Positions 25,079 through 34,161 of a stretch of DNA of 64,000 nt are shown here, piece by piece. Each line of letters opens with the position of its first letter. The first letter of the stretch is position 1. The translations under genes were made by a program, and so were the position numbers. The DNA comes from JANQFM01 sp035471925. GTDB lineage: Bacteria; Acidobacteriota; UBA6911; RPQK01; DATIPO01. Below the pieces are notes generated by a model that saw only the letters and a list, made by a program, of their open reading frames with translations, did no database searches and was not told the origin of the DNA. The stretch is taken from contig DATIPO010000340.1 in NCBI GenBank assembly GCA_035471925.1, forward strand, positions 3,947 to 67,946, written 5' to 3'.

Positions 25079-26475
25079 ATATCGGCATCCAACTCGCCTA
25101 TATCGTCTCCGCCCTGCTGTTCGCTGTCGGACTCAAGCTGCTCAGTTCACCGGCTACCGCCAGGCGCGGCAACATGGTGTCGGCCCTGGGAATGCTTCTG
25201 GCCGTCGTCGTGACGCTCTTCAGCCAAGGCATCCTCGACTTCCAGTACATTGCCATCGGCATCGTCATCGGAACCGTCATCGGCGCCGTGGCCGCGCAAC
25301 GGGTGGCCATGACCGCCATGCCCGAAATGGTGGCCCTCTTCAACGGATCGGGGGGAGCGGCCTCGCTGCTGGTGGGCTGGAGCGAGTACGTCAGAGATCC
25401 CCAAGGGATGACGCTCTTCCTTTCCATCACCATTCTCTTAGCCGTGCTGATCGGAGGCGTCACGTTCTTCGGCAGCCTTGTGGCCTGGGCCAAGCTGCAA
25501 GACCTCAAGCTGGGACCCTTGAAGATCGGTCCGGCCTTTCTTTATCCAGGGCAGCAGGTGGTCAATTCGCTTCTGCTGCTGGCCATGCTGGCCGCTGGCG
25601 TGCTCTTCTCGATGGAGCCAAGCGGCGCCATGGCTGAAAACTACTTTTATGCCGTCATCGCGATTTCCCTTCTGTTGGGCATCCTCAGCGTCATGCCCAT
25701 CGGAGGCGCCGACATGCCGGTTGTCATCTCGCTGCTCAACTCCTACTCGGGACTGGCCGCCTGTGCCGCAGGCTTCGTGATTCAGAACAACATCCTGATC
25801 GTTGCCGGCTCTCTGGTGGGCGCCAGCGGCATCATCCTCACGCAGATCATGTGCAAGGCCATGAACCGGTCGCTGGGCAACGTGCTCTTCAGCGGATTCG
25901 GGGCCGTCACCACGGGCGGAACCAAGGGAAGCGGGGAGCAGGGCGAGGCTAAGCCCATCTCTCCCGAGGACACCTATTACATCCTGGAAGCTGCTTCCTC
26001 GGTCTGCATCGTTCCGGGCTACGGTTTGGCCGTGGCCCAGGCCCAGCACGTGGTCAAGGAACTGGGCGACTTGCTGGAAGCCAACGGGACCGAGGTCAAG
26101 TACGCCATCCATCCGGTGGCGGGGCGCATGCCAGGCCACATGAACGTGCTCCTAGCCGAAGCCGATGTGCCCTATGACAACCTGGTGGAGATGGATGACA
26201 TCAATCCCATCATCGAGACGATCGATGTGTGCCTGGTGATCGGAGCTAACGACGTGGTCAATCCCTCGGCCCGCGAAGATGAGTCGAGCGCCATCTACGG
26301 CATGCCCATCATCGACGTCGACAAGGCCAAGACGGTGATCGTTTCCAAGCGTTCCCTGGCCACCGGCTTCGCCGGAATCCAGAACCCGCTCTTCTTCAAG
26401 GACAATACCCGCATGCTCTTCGGCGACGCCAAAGCCTCGGTGCAGGCGGTGGTTTCAGAGTTCAAGGGACACTAG
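25075..26475 (+). CDS. pntB: NAD(P) transhydrogenase subunit beta
   Basis: The 466-residue product has about nine membrane helices (domain II) up to about residue 265. Then comes the soluble NADP(H)-binding domain III with 'SVCIVPGYGLAVAQAQHVVK', 'YAIHPVAGRMPGHMNVLLAE' and 'GANDVVNPSAREDESSAIYG', all typical of PntB. It couples hydride transfer to inward proton movement and supplies NADPH. It ends the operon and converges with a TPR gene 84 bases away; the gap contains short GTTCGAAG-type repeats. Confidence 0.95.
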   Translation: MNIGIQLAYIVSALLFAVGLKLLSSPATARRGNMVSALGMLLAVVVTLFSQGILDFQYIAIGIVIGTVIGAVAAQRVAMTAMPEMVALFNGSGGAASLLVGWSEYVRDPQGMTLFLSITILLAVLIGGVTFFGSLVAWAKLQDLKLGPLKIGPAFLYPGQQVVNSLLLLAMLAAGVLFSMEPSGAMAENYFYAVIAISLLLGILSVMPIGGADMPVVISLLNSYSGLAACAAGFVIQNNILIVAGSLVGASGIILTQIMCKAMNRSLGNVLFSGFGAVTTGGTKGSGEQGEAKPISPEDTYYILEAASSVCIVPGYGLAVAQAQHVVKELGDLLEANGTEVKYAIHPVAGRMPGHMNVLLAEADVPYDNLVEMDDINPIIETIDVCLVIGANDVVNPSAREDESSAIYGMPIIDVDKAKTVIVSKRSLATGFAGIQNPLFFKDNTRMLFGDAKASVQAVVSEFKGH

Positions 26476-26559
26476 GGAAGTTCGAGGTGCGGGGTTCGAA
26501 GTTCGAAGGGGTGCCGCGAGGGATCCCGGGGAACGCCTCGATCACTTCCAACGCCTGGA

Positions 26560-27555
26560 TTATTGCTGGTCCATGAAGGCTTTTACTTTGGCCAGGACTT
26601 CGCGCACGCTTTCGGCTCGCGAGCCTTCAGATTCCATTTCCAGGAACTGCTCGAAGCGGCGGATGGCTTCCTGGTAGTCGCCGGTGCGCAGGTTGCAGTT
26701 GCCGGCAAAGACAAAGAATTCAGGAGAGTTTCCTGACTCTCTTTCCGATTTTTCGAACCATTTCAGGGCTTGGGCGAAGTCTTGCTGCTGATAGTAGACT
26801 TCGCCCAGAAACATGGCCGTTTGTTTGTCCTCAGGATCCAGATCGGCGGCTTTCGCTAGATAGTCCCGGGCTTCCTGGGGCTGATTGAGATCGAGATGGA
26901 TGGCCCCCAGATTGCGGTACACCATGGGCTGCCCGGGAGCCAGCTCAGCGCTCTTATGCAGGGCCTCGACAGCTTTCTCGGTCTGGCCTAGCGCCAGGTA
27001 TTCCACCGACAGGTTGTTGTAGACGTGGAAGATGTCGCTCTTCATCTCAAGAGCCTTTTCATAGTGTTCGACGGCTTTTTCGTGCTTCTCCTTGGCGGCC
27101 GCTTCGTCGCCCTTTTTGATTTCCTTGCGTACGTCCTTGGGCAGTTCCAGCCAAGCCGCGCTGACTTCCGACTGCTCTGAAGGAGGCAGGTCGGCTTCCG
27201 GGTTTGGGGGACCTATCCGCATGGTCACGGTCTTTCTTCCACCCAGGCTGAAGCCGCTGTCGATGCGCACGGTCTGCTCCACCGTCTGATGTCCCGGACA
27301 CTCCAATCGAAGGGTATAGCTGCCGGTCTTGAGTCCGTCGAGGTAGACGTTTCCCCGGGTGGGGTGGACGATTTCCTGAGCATAGTAGCCCGTGTTGGCA
27401 AAGACCGTTAGCAACATGCCTCGAGGCAACCTGTTCTGGTCGGCTGCCTTCAACACCTTGACCTGCAGGGAGCTGGTTGCGTTGCGACTGGGTCCTTGAG
27501 CCAAAAGGGTGGCGGGCAGCAAAGCCAGAAGGAGGAAAAAAGCCGTTCTCTTCAC
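26560..27555 (-). CDS. Secreted TPR protein with carboxypeptidase-regulatory-like N-domain
   Basis: The product is about 331 residues. A signal peptide ('KRTAFFLLLALLPATLLAQ') is followed by a beta-rich domain of about 95 residues with 'PTRGNVYLDGLKTGSYTLRL', typical of carboxypeptidase-regulatory-like or PEGA modules. At least five TPR units follow, including 'AKEKHEKAVEHYEKALEMKS', 'LALGQTEKAVEALHKSAEL', 'LDLNQPQEARDYLAKAADL' and 'YQQQDFAQALKWFEKSER'. It is probably a periplasmic or outer-membrane scaffold. The longest frame begins with TTG at 27567. The GTG at 27555 sits 5 bases after GGAGG and directly starts the signal peptide, so it was chosen. Confidence 0.8.
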   Translation of the reverse strand: MKRTAFFLLLALLPATLLAQGPSRNATSSLQVKVLKAADQNRLPRGMLLTVFANTGYYAQEIVHPTRGNVYLDGLKTGSYTLRLECPGHQTVEQTVRIDSGFSLGGRKTVTMRIGPPNPEADLPPSEQSEVSAAWLELPKDVRKEIKKGDEAAAKEKHEKAVEHYEKALEMKSDIFHVYNNLSVEYLALGQTEKAVEALHKSAELAPGQPMVYRNLGAIHLDLNQPQEARDYLAKAADLDPEDKQTAMFLGEVYYQQQDFAQALKWFEKSERESGNSPEFFVFAGNCNLRTGDYQEAIRRFEQFLEMESEGSRAESVREVLAKVKAFMDQQ

Positions 27556-27773
27556 ACCGGCCTCCAAGAATCGTCTCCGAAAGTTGTGATGAACCGACCA
27601 AACAACTTTAGTTCATTAAGCGAAGGATTTCAACGCGGAGGACAGGCCCTTAGGGCGTCGGGGTTGAGGAAATCGGCTCTTTTTGCTAAATTCTTCATCT
27701 CTCATACTGGACCGGCTCCGGTCCAAAACGGTTACCACGACCACGATCCAGTATTGAAACGGAGATTGTTGAT

Positions 27774-28565
27774 ATGGACGGTTCCCAATCGCAGTCGATG
27801 ATCGAGGCTCAAGGGTTGTGCAAGTACTATGGCCCTTTTGTGGCCATCGAAGACATCACCTTTTCGATCCCTAAGGGGCAGATTGTGGCCTTCTTAGGAC
27901 CCAACGGCGCCGGCAAGACCACCACCATGAAGATCTTGTCCGGCTATCTGAGCGCCACCAAGGGGCAGGCCAAGATCGCGGGCTTGGACGTCCGGTCCCA
28001 GCGCATCGAGGCCGCCAAGCAGTTGGGCTATCTGCCTGAAAACGGTCCCCTTTATGAAGACCTGACGCCGCTGGAGCTGCTGGAATTCTTCGGCGAAGCG
28101 CGCGGCCTGCAAGGGCCGGACTTCGAGGAGCGGCGGGACGCCGTGATCGAGCAGTGCGCCTTGCAGCAGGTGCTGGAAAAGCCCATCAGCAAGCTCTCGC
28201 GCGGTTACCGCCAGCGCGTGGGACTCGCTCAGGCGCTGCTCCATGACCCTGAGGTGCTGATCATGGACGAGCCCACTTCGGGACTCGATCCCAACCAGAT
28301 CCGCGACTTCCGAGAAAACATCCAACGGCTGGGACGCACCAAGACGGTGCTCATCTCCACCCACATCCTGCAGGAAGTGGACGCCGTGGCCGACCGCGTC
28401 CTGCTGGTGCACAACGGACGGCTGGTCTACGACGGCGCGCCCGGCGAACTCAAGGAAGACGGTTCGTTGGAGCAGCCTTTCTATCGTCTCACCGACTTCG
28501 GACGCATGGCGGATTCGGCGCCCTCAAGTTCGACCGCTTCCAACGGCGGAGGGGAGGCAAGCTAA
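27774..28565 (+). CDS. ABC transporter ATP-binding protein (GldA-like)
   Basis: The 263-residue product has Walker A 'GPNGAGKTTTMK', the Q-loop region 'LGYLPENGPLYEDLTP', the signature 'LSRGYRQRVGLAQALLHDP', Walker B 'VLIMDEPTSGLDPNQ' and the H-loop 'LISTHILQEV'. It resembles the ATPase of the GldA/NatA group that pairs with ABC-2 permeases. It is the first gene of an operon: one base separates it from the permease gene. The start has GGAG about 9 bases upstream. Confidence 0.93.
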   Translation: MDGSQSQSMIEAQGLCKYYGPFVAIEDITFSIPKGQIVAFLGPNGAGKTTTMKILSGYLSATKGQAKIAGLDVRSQRIEAAKQLGYLPENGPLYEDLTPLELLEFFGEARGLQGPDFEERRDAVIEQCALQQVLEKPISKLSRGYRQRVGLAQALLHDPEVLIMDEPTSGLDPNQIRDFRENIQRLGRTKTVLISTHILQEVDAVADRVLLVHNGRLVYDGAPGELKEDGSLEQPFYRLTDFGRMADSAPSSSTASNGGGEAS

Positions 28566-28566
28566 C

Positions 28567-31299
28567 ATGGACTTCAGAATCAACTGGGACATTGTGTGGG
28601 CCTTGATCAAGCGCGATCTGCGGCGCTACTTCTCGAGTCCCTCCGGTTATGTCTTCATCACCCTGTTCATTTTCTTGAGCGCCGCAGCGGGATTCTGGCA
28701 GGAAGACTTCTTCCGCAACAACTTGGCCAATCTCGACCAGCTCAATGAGTTCTTCCCTTATCTCCTGCTCTTCTTCGTCCCCGCCTTGACCATGGCGGTG
28801 TGGTCGGAGGAGCGCAAGCAGGGGACTGACGAGTTGCTGCTGACCCTGCCCGCCACCGATCTTGAGGTTGTGCTGGGCAAGTACGTCGCCACCTTGGGCG
28901 TCTACACCGCCTCGCTGCTGCTTTCCTTCAGCCACGTGCTGGTCTTGTTCTGGCTGGGGAGTCCTGACTTGGGACTGATGTTCGGCAACTACCTGGGATT
29001 CTGGCTCATCGGAGCCGGCTTCATCGCCGTAGGCATGCTGGCTTCGCTGCTGACTGACAATGCCACCATTGCCTTCATCCTGGGAGCCGCCTTCTGTTCG
29101 GTTTTCGTCTTCGTGGGACCCGTGGCTGACGCTGCCTGGGGATGGCTGAGCGGAATACTCTCGCCCTTGGGGGTCTTCGATCCCTTTTCCGACTTCGCCC
29201 GCGGCGTCATCAGCATCTCGGGACTCTTCTATTTCCTCTCCATGACGGCCGTCTTGCTTTACGCCAACGTGCTCTTGATCGGCCGCCGCCACTGGCCCCG
29301 CCAAGCGGACGGCTATCCCATGTGGACGCATTACCTGGTGCGGGTGGCGGCCATCGCGGTGGCAGTGCTCTCCCTCAACGTGATGCTGGGGCGGGCGGGA
29401 CTGCGCATCGACGTCACCGCCGAGCAGCTTCATTCCCTCACCGGGCAAACCCAGCGCATCCTGCGCGACTTGCCTGACGAGCGGCCCGTGCTTATCCAGG
29501 CCTACATCTCGCCCGAAGTGCCGGAAAGCTATGTGCAGGCCCGCGCCAATCTGGTCAGCACCCTGCGTGAAGTGGATGAAATCGCCGGAGGCGCAGTCGA
29601 GGTCTATATCCAGTCCACTGAGCCCTTCAGCCAGGAAGCCAGGGAAGCCCGCGAGAAATTCGGCATCGCTCCCCGCCAGGTGGCGGCCCTGGAAGGCGGA
29701 CGCACCAGCGTTTCGGAAATCTTCATGGGAGTGGCTTTCACGAGCGGGCCCCGCGAGCAGGTCATCTCCTTTTTCGACCGGGGACTGCCGGCCGAGTACG
29801 AGATCATGCGCAGCATCCGCGTGGTGGCCGATGCCGAGCGCAAGCGGGTCGGCGTGGTCACCACAGCCGTCCGCCTTTTCGGCGGCATGGACTTCCAGAC
29901 CATGCGCAGCCAGCCGCCCTGGTCGGTGGTGGAGGAACTTAAGAAGCAGTACGACGTGGTGGAAATCTCAGCCGCCAGCCCCATCACCCAAGAATTGGAC
30001 GGGCTGCTGGTGATTCTGCCCTCTTCGCTGCCTCAGAATGAGATGGACAATCTGCTGGCCTACATCGAGACGGGCGTCCCCACTCTGCTGCTGGTCGACC
30101 CGCTGCCGGTCAGCGACATCAGCTTGGCGCCCAGCGAGCAAGCGGGGGCCAACCGCAATCCCTTCATGCAGAACCAGCCGCCGCCCCAGCCCAAGGGAAA
30201 CATCACGGCCTTCCTGTCGGCGCTGGGAGTCAACTGGCAGAAGTCGCTCATCGCCTGGGACACCTACAATCCCCACCCCGACCTCTCAACCCTTCCCCCC
30301 GAAGTGGTCTTCGTCGGACGGGGCAACGGCAATCCGCAGGCCTTCAATCCTGATAACGCCGTCACCTCGCGCCTGCAGGAAGTGGTGTTGCTCTACCCCG
30401 GGTTCGTGTCGGGAGGGAGCGATGATTATCAATTCACGCCCCTGCTGCAGACCGGTCAGCAATCGGGAATGGTGCCTTACCAGGAGATGGTGCAGCGGAG
30501 TTTCTTAGGTGCCCAAATCAATCCGCGCCCCATGCGCCGCCGCGGCCCCGGCGCCTTTACCGCGGCTGCCCGCGTCCGCTCGCGCTCGCTGGTCCCCGAC
30601 GAGACCAATGGCGAAGATGAGGCGGGCGAGGACGAGGGCTCGGTTTCGGCCGACGACTCAGCCGAGGAATCGCGGTCGGAGGGTACCGACGTCATCGTGG
30701 TGGCAGACCTTGACTTTGTCTCCGAGCAGTTCTTCCGCATCCGCCAGGCGGGACCGGAGAATCTCAATTTCGACAACGTGACTTTCTTTCTCAATGCTAT
30801 GGACAGCCTGCTGGCCGACGAGTCCTTCATCGGATTGCGCAGCCGCCGGGTAGAGCACCGCACCCTGACCGCGGTGGAAGAGCAGATCAGACAGTTCAAC
30901 GACCAGCGTCTGGCCGAGGAAGAAGCAGCCCAGCAGGAAGCCGACCAGGCTCTAGCTGAGGCCCAGCAGCGGCTCAACGAGAAGGTGGCCGAGGTGCGCA
31001 ACCGCAGCGATCTCGACCAGCAGGCCAAGGAATTCATGGCCCGCAATCTGCAAGAAGTGGAAAGCCGCAAGCTGGAAGTCACCGAAGCCAACATCGAAGC
31101 CCGGCGCGAAGCTCAGGTGAGGGCGGCGGAAGAGGAAATGGAAGCCAAGATCCGCCGTATCCAGAGCAACATCCGCACCTTCGCGGTGCTGCTGCCCCCC
31201 ATCCCCGTGCTGGTGCTGGGCGTCCTGATATTCCTTCGCCGGCGGCGCCGTGAGAACGTGGGCGCCGTGGAAAGCCGGCGCCTCAAGGAGGAGCAATGA
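28567..31299 (+). CDS. ABC-2 permease fused to GldG-like auxiliary domain
   Basis: The 910-residue product joins two proteins that are separate (GldF and GldG) in gliding Bacteroidota. Residues 1-240 are an ABC-2 permease with six membrane helices ('ALIKRDLRRYFSSPSGYVFI' at the start). A seventh helix lies at about 255-275. Residues 280-560 are a periplasmic GldG domain ('GLRIDVTAEQLHSLTGQTQR'). An Arg- then acid-rich linker (about 650-700) and a coiled coil (about 775-865) follow, with a C-terminal anchor 'VLLPPIPVLVLGVLIFLRRR'. The substrate is unknown; this set is common in non-gliding bacteria, so gliding should not be inferred. The stop overlaps the next start by 4 bases. Confidence 0.9.
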   Translation: MDFRINWDIVWALIKRDLRRYFSSPSGYVFITLFIFLSAAAGFWQEDFFRNNLANLDQLNEFFPYLLLFFVPALTMAVWSEERKQGTDELLLTLPATDLEVVLGKYVATLGVYTASLLLSFSHVLVLFWLGSPDLGLMFGNYLGFWLIGAGFIAVGMLASLLTDNATIAFILGAAFCSVFVFVGPVADAAWGWLSGILSPLGVFDPFSDFARGVISISGLFYFLSMTAVLLYANVLLIGRRHWPRQADGYPMWTHYLVRVAAIAVAVLSLNVMLGRAGLRIDVTAEQLHSLTGQTQRILRDLPDERPVLIQAYISPEVPESYVQARANLVSTLREVDEIAGGAVEVYIQSTEPFSQEAREAREKFGIAPRQVAALEGGRTSVSEIFMGVAFTSGPREQVISFFDRGLPAEYEIMRSIRVVADAERKRVGVVTTAVRLFGGMDFQTMRSQPPWSVVEELKKQYDVVEISAASPITQELDGLLVILPSSLPQNEMDNLLAYIETGVPTLLLVDPLPVSDISLAPSEQAGANRNPFMQNQPPPQPKGNITAFLSALGVNWQKSLIAWDTYNPHPDLSTLPPEVVFVGRGNGNPQAFNPDNAVTSRLQEVVLLYPGFVSGGSDDYQFTPLLQTGQQSGMVPYQEMVQRSFLGAQINPRPMRRRGPGAFTAAARVRSRSLVPDETNGEDEAGEDEGSVSADDSAEESRSEGTDVIVVADLDFVSEQFFRIRQAGPENLNFDNVTFFLNAMDSLLADESFIGLRSRRVEHRTLTAVEEQIRQFNDQRLAEEEAAQQEADQALAEAQQRLNEKVAEVRNRSDLDQQAKEFMARNLQEVESRKLEVTEANIEARREAQVRAAEEEMEAKIRRIQSNIRTFAVLLPPIPVLVLGVLIFLRRRRRENVGAVESRRLKEEQ

Positions 31300-32654
31300 A
31301 CGAATTGACCAAGACCACGGCCTTCGCCGCCGCAGCCGTCCTGCTGGTCCTCTTGGCAGTGGTGACGGCTCCCGCCGGCTATACTCCCGACGCATTTCTC
31401 GACCAGGGACGGCCCTTCTTCCCCGAGTTCCAGGACCCCAATCAAGCCGTCACCCTGGAAGTCGTGACTTGGGACGATGAGACCGCCTCCGCCGATGCTT
31501 TCAAGGTCACTTCTCAGGGCGGCGTCTGGACCATCCCCTCCCATCACGACTATCCGGCGGACGGAGAAGAACAGTTGGCCGCGACAGCCGCCGGCATGAT
31601 TCAATTGACCCGGGAAGACTTCCGCAGCGACAATGCCGCCGACCACGAGGTGATGGGAGTGGGAGATCCACTCGACGAAACGGCCGCTTCGCTGGAAGGA
31701 CGCGGCCGCCGCGTCACCATTCGGGGTGAAAACGACCAGGTCCTGGCCGACATCATCATCGGCAAAGAACTGGAGGACCGTCCCGGCTACCGCTTCGTGC
31801 GGATTCCCGGCGAGAAGCGGGTGTATGCAGCCAAGGTCGACTTCGACATCTCCACCCGCTTCCAGGACTGGATCAAGCAAGACCTGCTGGAGGTCGACAA
31901 GTCCAAGATCGACAAACTCACGCTGCTCGACTACTCCATCGACGAACGCAGCGGACGGATACGCAACCAGGGCTCGCTGACCGTCCTGCAGGAGGAGGGG
32001 GAGTGGAAGATCGAAGACTCCAGCGAGGAGGTAGACAGCAACAAGGTCGACGAAGTTCTGACGGCCGTCGACGAACTCTCCATCGTGGGCGTGCGTCCCA
32101 AACCTCAAGGGCTTTCTGAAGGCCTCAACAGGCTCGACGAGGAGGGCCTGCGGCTGACCCGCCAAGACCAGATCGACCTGCAGGACAAGGGCTATTTCTT
32201 CTCGGTCGACGGCAGCCTGCTTTCCAACGAAGGCGAACTGCAGGTGCGGACCAGCGACGGTGTCCTCTACACCCTGCGCTTCGGCGAAATCGTCTACGGC
32301 AGCGGAGAAACGGTGAGCGCCGGCGGCGAAGCGGAGCAGGACGAGTCGCAGGGACCCGGTGAAAACCGCTACCTCTTCGTCACCAGCGAGTTTCTGCCCG
32401 ACTACTTTCCCGAGCCGCCTCAGCCCTCCAACCTCGATTTTCAGGACAAGGAAGAGTCCGACTGGACGGCGGCTGACCAGGAGAACAAGCGCCTCCATGA
32501 TGAGCATGAGCGCTGGAAGGAAAAGGTCGACAAGGGACGCCAACTGTCGCAAGAACTCAATTCCCGCTTCGCCGACTGGTACTATGTCATTTCTGATGAG
32601 AACTTCCGCAAGATCCGCGTTCAACGCTCCGATCTGATCGCGGACGAAAGCTGA
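31296..32654 (+). CDS. DUF4340 domain protein, ABC-operon partner
   Basis: The 452-residue product has one N-terminal membrane helix ('TTAFAAAAVLLVLLAVVTAP') and a long beta-rich exported part. That part carries two DUF4340-type segments, including 'RVTIRGENDQVLADIIIGKE', 'FVRIPGEKRVYAAKVD' and 'LTVLQEEGEWKIEDSSEEVD'. DUF4340 proteins are usually encoded directly after GldF/GldG-like genes and are thought to act with them outside the membrane, but their role is unknown. Its ATG overlaps the stop of the permease gene. Confidence 0.88.
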   Translation: MNELTKTTAFAAAAVLLVLLAVVTAPAGYTPDAFLDQGRPFFPEFQDPNQAVTLEVVTWDDETASADAFKVTSQGGVWTIPSHHDYPADGEEQLAATAAGMIQLTREDFRSDNAADHEVMGVGDPLDETAASLEGRGRRVTIRGENDQVLADIIIGKELEDRPGYRFVRIPGEKRVYAAKVDFDISTRFQDWIKQDLLEVDKSKIDKLTLLDYSIDERSGRIRNQGSLTVLQEEGEWKIEDSSEEVDSNKVDEVLTAVDELSIVGVRPKPQGLSEGLNRLDEEGLRLTRQDQIDLQDKGYFFSVDGSLLSNEGELQVRTSDGVLYTLRFGEIVYGSGETVSAGGEAEQDESQGPGENRYLFVTSEFLPDYFPEPPQPSNLDFQDKEESDWTAADQENKRLHDEHERWKEKVDKGRQLSQELNSRFADWYYVISDENFRKIRVQRSDLIADES

Positions 32655-32664
32655 GGAACTCCGA

Positions 32665-34128
32665 ATGAAGAAGATGTGGTGGCTGTTTTTCTTGTTCTCG
32701 CCGCTCTTGCTGGCGGCGGTGCTTCAGGCGCAGGAATTGGGATTTGAACGGCTGGCCGTTCTGGATGTCGGGAAGAATCCCCACCAGATCGCCTTTTCGC
32801 GCGACGGCCGCCAAGCCTATATCGCCACCTCGGGCTCGGACAGCGTCGCCGTAGTCAACGTCCCGACTCTGGAGGTGAGCGGGCGCTACCCGGTCGACGG
32901 CACGCCCTTGGGGGTGGCCGTTCTGCCTGGAGGAAAAGGCTTGGCCGTAACGCGCTTCGGGCAGGGCGGGGTCGCCCGCTACAGCCTTCCCGACTTCGAA
33001 TTTGTGGACGAGATCGAAACGGCACCCGGCCCCTCCCTGCTGGTCCCCCTTCCCGAGGGACGCTTTCTTTTTTCCACCGAGCAGGCCGACCAAGTCAGCA
33101 TTCTCAACGGCAAGACCTTCGAGGTGGAAAAGGTCATGTCCACCGGCGGCCGTCCTTTCCCGCCTTCAGCCACGTCCGACGGCAAGCTGGCTTTCGTCCC
33201 CAACTACGATGACGGCACTGTCTTCGTCTACGACCTTGAGTTGGGTGAAAAAGTGGCTGAGGTCGCGGTTGGAGAAAAGCCCAGCGGCGGGGCGGTGATG
33301 CGCAACGACACCGTTTACGGAGTGGCCGTGAGAGGCGAGAACAAGCTGGCCCTCATCAATATCGCCGAGCGCAAGCTGACCACCGCCTACGACCAAGGCA
33401 TCGGGGACTCGCCCTTCTCGATCGTCCCGACGCCGGACGGCCTGATGGCTTTCGTCAACAACACTGCCAGCCACGACATCTCGGTTCTCTCCATTCCAGG
33501 AGCCCGCACGCTGGCCCGCTTCGGCGTGGGCGAGATTCCCATCACGATGGCCGTGCATCCTTCGGGAGAGACCTTGTGGGTGGCTTCCGAGGGCAGCCAT
33601 GAAGTGGCTGTCTTCAAGCTCAGATCGCTGGATGAACTGGTGGAGCAAATGCAGTCGATGGCGCCCCAAGCGTCACCATCATCCTCGACTTCTCAGTCCA
33701 GCTCAGGACCCCTCTTGATCGCCCAGTGCAGGCGTGAAGTGGAAGAGCTGCACAAGTTCTTCGAGGGCTGGGCCAATTCCACCCTGGAGAACAACGACGA
33801 GGCTTTTTCCCGTTTCTCCTCGGTGCTGGACGAGAACTTCCACATCATCAATCCCTCGGGCCAAGTCATTTCCCGCCAAGTCCTGGTCGACAGCTTGCGC
33901 CAATCGTACGGTTCAGTGCCCACTGGGCAAGCCCGCTATTGGATCGAAGATTTTCAGGGTTGGCAGGTGGCTCCGGGTGTCTTCCTGGCCCTCTACGAGG
34001 AATGGCAGAATCTGGACGGCAAGAAGAGCGGCGGACGCGTCTCAAGCGCCCTTTTCCGTCGGGCTGAAGGGACCCCCAACGGAGTCAAGTGGCTGCACCT
34101 CCACGAGACCTACCTGACCCAGCGTTAG
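32665..34128 (+). CDS. Secreted YncE-like beta-propeller fused to NTF2/SnoaL-like domain
   Basis: The 487-residue product has a signal peptide ('FFLFSPLLLAAVLQA'). A seven-bladed YVTN/YncE-type propeller covers about residues 25-315, with blades such as 'IAFSRDGRQAYIATSGSDSV' and 'MAVHPSGETLWVASEGSHEV'. A Ser-rich linker follows (about 330-350), then a C-terminal domain of about 130 residues ('FFEGWANSTLENNDEAFSRF', 'DENFHIINPSGQVISRQVLV') that looks like a SnoaL/DUF4440 fold. The gene follows the DUF4340 gene by 10 bases with a GAGGA site, so it is probably the fourth gene of the ABC operon. A possible role as a binding partner of the transporter is inference. Confidence 0.75.
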   Translation: MKKMWWLFFLFSPLLLAAVLQAQELGFERLAVLDVGKNPHQIAFSRDGRQAYIATSGSDSVAVVNVPTLEVSGRYPVDGTPLGVAVLPGGKGLAVTRFGQGGVARYSLPDFEFVDEIETAPGPSLLVPLPEGRFLFSTEQADQVSILNGKTFEVEKVMSTGGRPFPPSATSDGKLAFVPNYDDGTVFVYDLELGEKVAEVAVGEKPSGGAVMRNDTVYGVAVRGENKLALINIAERKLTTAYDQGIGDSPFSIVPTPDGLMAFVNNTASHDISVLSIPGARTLARFGVGEIPITMAVHPSGETLWVASEGSHEVAVFKLRSLDELVEQMQSMAPQASPSSSTSQSSSGPLLIAQCRREVEELHKFFEGWANSTLENNDEAFSRFSSVLDENFHIINPSGQVISRQVLVDSLRQSYGSVPTGQARYWIEDFQGWQVAPGVFLALYEEWQNLDGKKSGGRVSSALFRRAEGTPNGVKWLHLHETYLTQR

Positions 34129-34149
34129 GGGAGCGCCGAGGCGCTCCCC
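34128..34149. terminator. Bidirectional hairpin terminator
   Basis: GGGGAGCGCC and GGCGCTCCCC form a perfect stem, starting on the last base of the propeller gene stop codon and ending 12 bases before the stop of the convergent metallopeptidase gene. A related hairpin follows the second metallopeptidase gene at 37911-37935. Confidence 0.65.
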
Positions 34150-34161
34150 CATGCGGCTTCT

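Noticed and set aside
26476..26559. GTTCGAAG-type short repeats between pntB and the TPR gene
   Set aside because: The units are too short and irregular to call a CRISPR array, terminator or defined repeat family from this window alone.
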